64,000 bases of DNA from contig CAVVVS010000049.1 in NCBI GenBank assembly GCA_963751355.1, positions 100,601-164,600 on the forward strand. Reading direction: 5' to 3'. The DNA is from CAVVVS01 sp963751355. Its GTDB lineage: Bacteria; Bacteroidota; Ignavibacteria; Ignavibacteriales; Ignavibacteriaceae. Below are positions 27,662-34,401 of the stretch, one piece after another. The notes below the pieces were generated by a model. That model made no database searches. It had not been told where the DNA came from and was given only the letters and a program-made list of their open reading frames with translations. A program made the translations under genes and the position numbers. Position 1 is the first letter of the stretch; every line of letters begins with the position of its first letter.

Positions 27662-27795
27662 TTGGCGAAACAATATTACATTACAAAATATTTGAGAAAC
27701 TCGGTGAAGCCTGCCTACGCAAATGCTCCGGCAGGCAGGGCGGACATGTCCTCCGTACCCCAACCCAACATTTAGAGGCAAATTATGATTGGTGA
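27658..27795 (+). pseudogene. Truncated kinase leader copy, 45-codon frame
   Basis: Opens with ATGA overlapping the stop of the 24920 gene and encodes MIGETILHYKIFEKLGE. Palindromic repeat sequence (ACLRKCSGRQGGHVL) then takes the place of the glycine loop. The frame ends in a TGA inside the first codons of the next kinase (27785), an 11-bp overlap like that of the 16994 copy. It has no kinase function. It is either a relic or a coupling leader. Confidence 0.75.
27709..27754 (+). repeat. Double palindrome at the glycine-loop position of the truncated leader
   Basis: GCCTGCC (27709-27715) pairs with GGCAGGC (27730-27736). Next to it is GGCGGACATGTCCTCC (27739-27754), one mismatch from a perfect palindrome. 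The order of units is the same as at 17045-17079. Confidence 0.7.
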
Positions 27796-30457
27796 TACAA
27801 TATTACATTATAAAATTTTAGAAAAATTAGGTGAAGGCGGGATGGGCGAAGTTTATAAAGCCCGGGACACAAAACTTGACCGCTTTGTTGCATTAAAATT
27901 TCTGCCTTCTCAAATGACTGCATCGGAAGACGACAAAGCAAGATTCATTCAAGAAGCCAAAGCAGCCTCTGCCATGAATCATCCGAATGTCTGCACCATC
28001 TATGATATTCAAGATAGTAGTGGTCAGCTTTTTATTGTAATGGAATATGTTGAAGGTAAAACATTAAAAGATAAAAAAGATTCACTTTCTGAAAAGCAAA
28101 TTTTGGAAATAGGAATTCAAGTTGCAGAAGGTTTGGCTGCAGCACACGAAAAGGGAATTGTTCATCGTGACATAAAGCCGGAAAATATTATGGTGCGCAA
28201 GGACGGCATTGCACAGATAATGGATTTCGGATTAGCAAAACTTCGTGAGGATTCCGGTGTTTCCAGGTTAACTAAAGCAGGCACTACAATGGGAACATTA
28301 GGATACATGTCTCCCGAACAAGTCCAGGGATTGGACGTTGATCATCGTACTGATATATTTTCTCTCGGAGTTGTACTTTATGAATTGATCGCCGGCGAGT
28401 CCCCTTTTAAAGGAATACACGAAACAGCAATTATGTACGAGATTGTAAACGTGGAAGCACCTCCCCTTTCAACTTTCAAACAGGATATAGACCCTGAACT
28501 TGACAGAATAATTCTGGAATGCCTTGAGAAAGATAAAGATGAAAGATGCCAGTCCTCTAAAGAGCTTGCTAAAAATTTAAGAAAGATTCTGAAGTCATTA
28601 ACTATAGGACGATCCGGTAAAACTTACAATACAAAATCACAAAATGATTATATACCAAAAGAAGAAATGTCGGTTCAAAAAAGTTCTGGAAATATTTTTT
28701 ATAAGTCAAAACTTTTTTGGCCTGTCACATTAATTATTATCACTGCTGTTTTACTGATAATTTATTTGTCTTCCGGCTCATCTTTGCCCGAAATCAATCC
28801 CGACAGAACGGTTTCAACACTTCAAATTCCTGTAGGTGAAGTATCTTATTCGGGTATTTCGCCTGATGGTAAAATGCTTGCTATTGCCGGTTCTAAAGGT
28901 GATGGGTATTGGAGTATATATCTTATGGATATAAATTCCGGTGAAACTAAACGACTTACTACACCTTCAAAATCATCACCTTATATAGTTTATCCGCAAT
29001 TTTCTCCCGATGGGAATACCATTGCTTTCGGCAAAGTTAATAAAGAAACTAAAATGCCTGAAATTTGTGATATTTCAATATTAGGGGGGCTTGCTAAAGT
29101 TGTTGCTGATACCGGAACTTCACCGCATTGGGATCCTTCAGGTAAACGGATATTTTATTTCAGAGGAATTAAACAGATTCCAAGCCGTTCCGGCTTTAGA
29201 GAATATTGGAGCGTTTCACCGGACGGTTCAAATAATAAATTAGAATTTGTTGATTCATTGGCTCAATTAACGGATGAAAACATAAACGTAGCAATGAGCA
29301 TTTCGCCTGATGAGAAAAAAATTGCTTTCCTACGCCCATTTAAAGGAAATTTTAATGAAATAATTGTACGTAATCTTAAGACAGGCAAAGAAAGTAGATT
29401 AACTTACGACCGCAAACTAAATGATGAATTATTGTGGTTGAAAAATGGGTACATTCTTTATAGTTCGAATCGGAAAGGCAATTTTAATATTTGGGCAATT
29501 CCTGGAAACGGAGGGAAATCAAAACAGATCACAAGCGGGACAGGACCGGATTTCGGGATTACAATGTCTACCAGTGCCAACAGACTGGTATACTTCCGCC
29601 GTTCATTTGTGGGCACACTTTGGATGGTAAATGAAGATGGCTCGGATAACAGGCAGGTCTTCTCTGATGAATCTATTTTGGATGCAGGATATAGCGCAGA
29701 TAAAAATAAAGTAGCACTAATGATTTTACATCAATTTCAATCTTCTACATCACTTGTAATGAGAGATTTAAAAAACGGGCAGCAGGAAGTTCTTATCCCG
29801 CCGGATACAAATATCATAAGATATTACCCGCAATGGTCACCATCAGGATCAGAAATTTCTTATGAGGAATATTCACTAAATAACAATAAAGGTACACCAA
29901 GGATTAAAGTTTTAGATTTAACCAGTTCTAATAAGCCTAAAGATTTCGGGCCTGGTTTGCTAAACCGCTGGGCAAGTGATTCTATAGCATACATAGTCCA
30001 GCAGGATTCATTGAAAGGGAAAATACCATCTGGTACTCCTTTACGGTTAAATGTTAAAACCGGCATAAGAACAAAATTTTTCAGAGACTCTGCCATCGTT
30101 GCTATGCCGGTTCTTAACGGCAGTAAATATATTTATGTTAAAAATGCAAATTCTAAGTATACACGTATAATCTCAAAAAATGAATTATTAAAAAATCCTT
30201 TGGCAAAGGGGAAATTGCTTGTCAATGGGAACAAAGTAAGGAGGATAGGCTTCTCGAACAAATGGATTTACTACAGTACAAGTAATGCTATTTGGGAGAT
30301 AAGCCTTAGCACATTAAAAAAAGAAAAAATTCTTGATTTCCCTAAAGGCACAAACATAACAGTATGCTTATCTCCTTATAATAGTAAAGCTGTGCCATAC
30401 ATTAAAACTAGTACTAAGACTAAGCTTATAAAAGTAGATAATCTTTTTATAAAATAA
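27785..30457 (+). CDS. Membrane Ser/Thr kinase with a divergent beta-propeller sensor half
   Basis: 890 residues. The kinase domain closely matches its sisters (Lys38, Asp129, Asn134, Asp147, MGTLGYMSPEQVQG). A membrane helix follows (WPVTLIIITAVLLIIYL, near 315-331). The propeller is of another lineage. Early blades resemble TolB/S9-peptidase propellers (SGISPDGKMLAIAG, QFSPDGNTIAFGK), and the protein lacks the NWxxxL ending found in the other five. The last 150 residues hold no clear SPDG blade. An AGAGG site precedes the ATG, and the truncated leader at 27658 ends inside this start. It is the last intact kinase of the array; only broken copies follow. A different ligand from its neighbours is a reasonable inference. 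Confidence 0.93.
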   Translation: MIGDTILHYKILEKLGEGGMGEVYKARDTKLDRFVALKFLPSQMTASEDDKARFIQEAKAASAMNHPNVCTIYDIQDSSGQLFIVMEYVEGKTLKDKKDSLSEKQILEIGIQVAEGLAAAHEKGIVHRDIKPENIMVRKDGIAQIMDFGLAKLREDSGVSRLTKAGTTMGTLGYMSPEQVQGLDVDHRTDIFSLGVVLYELIAGESPFKGIHETAIMYEIVNVEAPPLSTFKQDIDPELDRIILECLEKDKDERCQSSKELAKNLRKILKSLTIGRSGKTYNTKSQNDYIPKEEMSVQKSSGNIFYKSKLFWPVTLIIITAVLLIIYLSSGSSLPEINPDRTVSTLQIPVGEVSYSGISPDGKMLAIAGSKGDGYWSIYLMDINSGETKRLTTPSKSSPYIVYPQFSPDGNTIAFGKVNKETKMPEICDISILGGLAKVVADTGTSPHWDPSGKRIFYFRGIKQIPSRSGFREYWSVSPDGSNNKLEFVDSLAQLTDENINVAMSISPDEKKIAFLRPFKGNFNEIIVRNLKTGKESRLTYDRKLNDELLWLKNGYILYSSNRKGNFNIWAIPGNGGKSKQITSGTGPDFGITMSTSANRLVYFRRSFVGTLWMVNEDGSDNRQVFSDESILDAGYSADKNKVALMILHQFQSSTSLVMRDLKNGQQEVLIPPDTNIIRYYPQWSPSGSEISYEEYSLNNNKGTPRIKVLDLTSSNKPKDFGPGLLNRWASDSIAYIVQQDSLKGKIPSGTPLRLNVKTGIRTKFFRDSAIVAMPVLNGSKYIYVKNANSKYTRIISKNELLKNPLAKGKLLVNGNKVRRIGFSNKWIYYSTSNAIWEISLSTLKKEKILDFPKGTNITVCLSPYNSKAVPYIKTSTKTKLIKVDNLFIK
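28079..28192 (+). repeat. Exact 114-bp tract shared with 25214-25327
   Basis: Partner of the tract in the 24920 gene. The next 40 bases (to about 28225) instead match the 22187 gene, which marks a switch of closest relative within one domain. Confidence 0.85.
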
Positions 30458-30556
30458 AACTGACTTTTGTTATGTACATTTTTAATAGAAGATTTAATAA
30501 ATGTGCGAGATTTTAGGAATCAAAATATATTAAAGATAAAAATGATTAGTGAAACA

Positions 30557-30573
30557 ATCCGCCTTCGGTGGAT
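30557..30573 (+). repeat. Small palindrome interrupting kinase leader
   Basis: ATCCGCC, TTC, GGTGGAT with one mismatch, sitting where intact leaders read ATACTT (Ile-Leu). It keeps the reading frame. Confidence 0.5.
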
Positions 30574-30604
30574 ACATTATAAAATTCTTGAGAAACTTTG
30601 TGAA

Positions 30605-30620
30605 GGCGGACCTGTCCGCC
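30605..30620 (+). repeat. GGCGGA-CCTG-TCCGCC palindrome at glycine loop
   Basis: Perfect 6-bp arms with a 4-nt loop. Its left arm is also the codon pair Gly-Gly of the GEGG loop, so the palindrome and kinase sequence merge without a visible seam. Confidence 0.7.
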
Positions 30621-30651
30621 GAAACTTCCTCAAACAATATAGAGGTAATTT

Positions 30652-30696
30652 ATGATTGGAGAAACTAATGTAATTTATAAAAATAATTTAAATTGA
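30652..30696 (+). pseudogene. Kinase leader stub, 14 codons
   Basis: ATG with an AGAGG site 7 nt upstream, encoding MIGETNVIYKNNLN and then a stop. Only the first five residues and the YK of the shared leader survive. It is the most decayed leader copy in the window. Confidence 0.5.
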
Positions 30697-30743
30697 TTAA
30701 TAAGAAGTAAATTTGATTTAGTGAAAATACTATAAAGTAATAT

Positions 30744-31038
30744 TATGATTGGCAAAACAATTCTGCACTATACGATATTATTGAAAAACTCGGCGAAGGG
30801 GGAATGGGAATAGTTTATAAAGCCGAGGATTCCAAACTTAAACGTGAAGTAGCAATCAAGTTCCTGCCGCATCAAATTTCCTATGATAAAGTTGAAAAAA
30901 AACGTTTTGTAATTGAAGCAAAGGCGGCTTTAAATCATCCCAACATTGCTACAATTAATTTCATAAAAAAATAAAAACGAAATGTTTTTATTTATGGAAT
31001 ACATTAATGGAGAGGAGTATTTAAAGGAATCTTTATAA
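30744..31038 (+). pseudogene. Decayed Ser/Thr kinase fragment
   Basis: Starts MIGKTILHY, then shifts frame. In the new frame it reads EKLGEGGMGIVYKAEDSK, REVAIKFLPHQIS and LNHPNIATI, the N-lobe of a TPR-type array kinase with the catalytic Lys. After a stop in FIKK* the match resumes in a third frame as FMEYINGEEYLKES, the hinge region, then is lost at a stop near 31038. Two frameshifts, a two-codon deletion and loss of everything past the hinge make it a clear pseudogene. It marks the right edge of the array. Confidence 0.8.
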
Positions 31039-31094
31039 CTAGATTCGAATAGCGTTTCTATAATATTTAGAACTGAAACAACATATGAGAAATT

Positions 31095-31229
31095 ATGTTA
31101 TCAAAAAAAACAATTTCCTGGATAATAATTGCAATTAAACTTGGTTATTCAATATCAGAAATTGAAAGTCAGCCTGGGTTAAAAGAACTTTTTAAAGATA
31201 ATCTTTATAGAAAAAAAATTCTGAATTGA
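31095..31229 (+). CDS. Possible 44-residue ORF, unrecognised
   Basis: ATG to TGA, encoding MLSKKTISWIIIAIKLGYSI followed by SEIESQPGLKELFKDN and a basic tail. It has no strong ribosome site and no family that I recognise. It lies in the decayed zone after the kinase array. A hydrophobic start with a charged tail could suit a small membrane or helix-turn-helix peptide, but chance is as likely. Confidence 0.15.
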   Translation: MLSKKTISWIIIAIKLGYSISEIESQPGLKELFKDNLYRKKILN

Positions 31230-31376
31230 AAAACCAAAAATGATATTTAATTTATTTTATCAATGTTAAATCACATATGTTAAAATTATAATATGTAAAG
31301 TAATACTCCACATTTGTTTAATCTTACCAAAATTTTATCTTTCATTAAGTTTTTTAAAATTATTTGGTTTGATTTA

Positions 31377-33363
31377 ATGAAATCCTTAAGTAAAAAAATT
31401 CTAATTATATTAATATCCTTTATTTCTATTAAAGGTTTTTCTCAAGAAAATTCCGGTAAATTAAAACTAGAAGATCTTAGAAAAATAGTTGATCTATCCA
31501 GCCCTCAAATTTCCCCTGATGGAAAAAACATTGCAGTTATTATTTCAAGACCGGATTGGGAAAAAGACAGCCGGAAACAGGAAATTGATTTAGTTAATAC
31601 TAAAAACGGCTCAACCAGAAGTATTACTTATAACCGTGAAAGTATTTCAAATTTAAGATGGTCTCCCGACGGAAATAAACTGGCATTTATTTCCAAAGAT
31701 ACTGAATCAAAAAAAACTCAAATTTATGTAATGCCGATGAACGGAGGCGATCCAATTAAAATTACGGAATCGAAATCCGGAGTGAATGAATTTTCCTGGA
31801 GCCCCGGCGGAAGTATGATAGCATTTGTTGCACAGGATACTATACCAAACCCAGAAGAAATTAAACATCATGAAGATGCTTTTAAGGTAACTTTTAATAA
31901 TTACTTAGTAAGTAAAGAAGTTCAACCGTGGCATTTATGGATTGTTTCTTCAAAGGGCGGAAAAGCAAAAAGATTAACAGAAGGTAAATTTAGTTTATGT
32001 ACTGATCAAGGATCAATTTCTCCTGTAGAATGGAGTAAAGACGGGAAATCAATTTTATTCCAAAAATTTCCTGATGTTTGGGAAGGTAATGCTTGGCATT
32101 CAACCATTGCTGAAGTGGATACTAGCGGATTGAAAATAAATCCTGTTGTAAAAGATGAAGGCTCAGGTTATCCTTCTATTAACAAAAATAATATTTTAGC
32201 TTTTATCAGACCTCGGAATGGTGATCAAAATAATGGTAATGCAGTTTATATTAAAAAAGACGAGGAAATATCTGATATAACTAAAAACCTGGAAAGAAAT
32301 ATTAATAGCTATAAATGGATGCCGGATGGGAATTCACTATTATTAACAGGAGAAAAGGGAACACATACTGTTATTTGGAATCAACAGATGAATGGAAATG
32401 CTTCATTAATTGATTTGGGAAATATAGAAATTGGTAACGGCAGTATAAGTATTTCTAGTAATAATGAGATTGTTTTTATTGGAAAAACTTCTAATCGGCC
32501 TGAAGAAATTTATTTGTTGACTTCACTGAATTCTAAACCAAAAAGACTTACTGATTATAATAATTTTATTGATAGTATTAAATTAGGAAAAGTCCAAACT
32601 ATAAACTGGAAAGGCCCTGATGGATTTGATGAAGATGGAGTGCTAACTTATCCTGTTGATTACAAAGAAGATGAAAAATATCCTTTAGTATTGGAAATTC
32701 ACGGCGGTCCTGAAGGAGCATCAACAGTTGCTTTTTCTCCTCTTACTCAGCTTTTTTCCGCACAAAACTTTTTTGTATTTCAACCTAATTACAGAGGAAG
32801 CATAAATCTTGGTGATAAATATCAGCATGCAATTTTTAGAGATACCGGAGAAGGGCCTGGTAAGGATGTAATGGCTGGTTTAGATAAAGTTATTAGTTTA
32901 GGATATTATAGATACAAATAAAATAGGTGTATCCGGATGGTCTTATGGCGGATATATGACTTCATGGCTTAACGGATATTATCCAAACAAATGGAAAGCT
33001 GCGGTTGAAGGTGCTGCATTAAATGACTGGGTAATGGATTATACAATTGCTTATTATCAGCGTGGCGATTTGTATTTCTTTGGCGGATCTCCCTGGGTTG
33101 AAAAATACTGGGATATCTGGAGAGATCAGTCGCCAATTGTCTTTGCTAAAAATGTAAAAGCTCCAACATTAATTTTAGGAGATGCGGGCGATGAGAATGT
33201 TCCTATAGTTAACAGTTATGAAATGTATCATGCATTATTAGACAACGGGGTTACAACAGAATTTTATGTCTATCCTGCAGATGTTCATTTTCCTCATGAT
33301 ATAGTTCGTCAAACTGATATCTATAAAAAATGGATTGACTGGATGGTAAAATATTTAAAGTAA
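31377..33363 (+). CDS. S9 family peptidase (prolyl oligopeptidase type), frameshifted
   Basis: The ATG at 31377 gives a signal peptide (LIILISFISIKGFSQ), so I prefer it to the in-frame start further upstream. The N-terminal half is a beta-propeller with SPDG blades (QISPDGKNIAVI, LRWSPDGNKLAFIS). The C-terminal half is an alpha/beta hydrolase with nucleophile motif GVSGWSYGGYM, an Asp in GDAGDENVPI and a His in DVHFPHD, which is the S9 triad. One extra base near 32905-32915 puts the active-site half out of frame: the first reading frame stops at 32921 and the second resumes in KIGVSGWS. The total is about 661 residues after correction. Role: exported peptidase acting on oligopeptides. It is either a true pseudogene or a consensus error; the rest of the sequence looks intact. 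Confidence 0.85.
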
Positions 33364-33390
33364 TACTTTCAACTTGTATTATGTTATTAT

Positions 33391-33418
33391 AAAAGCCTGA
33401 GGTTATCAGGCTTTTTTT
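33391..33418 (+). terminator. Rho-independent terminator
   Basis: A perfect 10-bp stem AAAAGCCTGA / TCAGGCTTTT with a 5-nt loop and a T run, between convergent genes. It fits the S9 peptidase transcript and may serve both directions. Confidence 0.85.
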
Positions 33419-33451
33419 AATCAATTTAGATGTATAAATTTATGTTTAAAA

Positions 33452-34081
33452 CTATTTCATCAAAATCATTTTTTTTGTAGAACTTAAATTCTTGGTTTTT
33501 AATTTGTAAAAGTAAATTCCGCTGGGAAGATTGCTGCCGTCGAATGCTACTGAATAATTTCCGGGACTTTGTTCCTGGTTTATTAGGGTTTTAATATCTA
33601 TACCTAAAATATCATAAACATTTAATTGAACTAATCCGGTTTTCTCAATAGAATATTTTATTTCTGTCACCGGATTAAAAGGATTTGGATAATTTTGATC
33701 CAATCTAAAGCTTATCGGATTTTGTTGTTTATTGTTAACTGCTGAAGGTTGTTGAACGGTGATCGAGCCAACCATTCCTAAATTTACATGGTAAATACAA
33801 TGATAATTATGTACACCCGGATCGGTTAATACAAAACTAAAAGTTAAATGGTTCTGATCAAGAGGAGCGTTCCATGAATCCACACCTGAAGTACTATCCG
33901 AAGTAGTTGTATGAGTTCCTTCATCCCAAACCCAGGTTACTGTATCTCCAGGAGCAACAGTAATATCCGATGGTGTAAATTTATAATTGGATGCATGAAC
34001 GATAAATGTAGTCTGTGGATAAGTCTGCAGATTAAATATGATTGTAAAAATAATTATTAATGTTGTCGCTAATTTATTCAT
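33452..34081 (-). CDS. Secreted cupredoxin-domain protein with T9SS sorting domain
   Basis: 209 residues. A signal peptide (LIIIFTIIFNLQTYPQ) is followed by a plastocyanin/azurin-like domain at about 25-110. Type 1 copper ligands are visible as His in DEGTHTTTS, then Cys, His and Met in YHCIYHVNLGM. The C-terminal 85 residues are a T9SS type A sorting domain (LDQNYPNPFNPVTEIKYSIE to GIYFYKL and KKMILMK). It is therefore expected to be exported through the outer membrane and released or anchored at the cell surface. Role: a one-electron carrier or copper-binding protein; its redox partner is unknown. AGGAGG lies just before the ATG. It is a single gene between a convergent peptidase gene and a divergent BNR-protein gene. 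Confidence 0.9.
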   Translation of the reverse strand: MNKLATTLIIIFTIIFNLQTYPQTTFIVHASNYKFTPSDITVAPGDTVTWVWDEGTHTTTSDSTSGVDSWNAPLDQNHLTFSFVLTDPGVHNYHCIYHVNLGMVGSITVQQPSAVNNKQQNPISFRLDQNYPNPFNPVTEIKYSIEKTGLVQLNVYDILGIDIKTLINQEQSPGNYSVAFDGSNLPSGIYFYKLKTKNLSSTKKMILMK

Positions 34082-34401
34082 AAGAGCCTCCTAGTAAGTA
34101 AATCCTATATCAAAAATTCACATCCTTAATTTCAAGTGGAAATTAGTAAAAATTGGTTTTAGTGACGAAACTTTTTTATCATAAAGAGTTAAAATATTAA
34201 TATAAATCACAGATTAATATTTATTAATTAATGAATTATTTTATCCCAAAATAGAACCATTTATCAAATTCATTTCAAATTAGATGGATTTAATTAAAAG
34301 ATTGTCTTAATTTTATTTTTAGATAATCTTGAAAAGTAAAAATTCTTTTTATGTTTTATAAATATTTAATCTTTCCTATTAACAATTCCAAAATAAATCT
34401 T
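34082..34401. other. Divergent intergenic region, no gene seen
   Basis: About 320 very AT-rich bases between the starts of the cupredoxin (minus) and BNR-repeat (plus) genes. Both promoters must lie here, but I see no element clear enough to mark. No RNA gene was recognised. Confidence 0.4.

Larger units (their letters stand above)
30542..30655 (+). pseudogene. Truncated kinase leader copy, 37-codon frame, two palindromes
   Basis: Encodes MISETI, then a repeat-derived RLRWI, then HYKILEKLCEGG, then repeat-derived PVRRNF, and stops with TGA overlapping the next ATG (30652) as ATGA. The kinase leader is recognisable but interrupted twice, before HYK and at the glycine loop. It is non-functional as a kinase. 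Confidence 0.7.

Noticed and set aside
31095..31229. A confident small gene in the decayed zone
   Set aside because: Listed only at low confidence: no strong ribosome site, no known family and surrounded by pseudogenes.
32880..32960. Programmed frameshift in the S9 peptidase gene
   Set aside because: No slippery heptamer or following stem is present, and the shift sits in the middle of the hydrolase domain, where a short product would be inactive. An error or mutation fits better.
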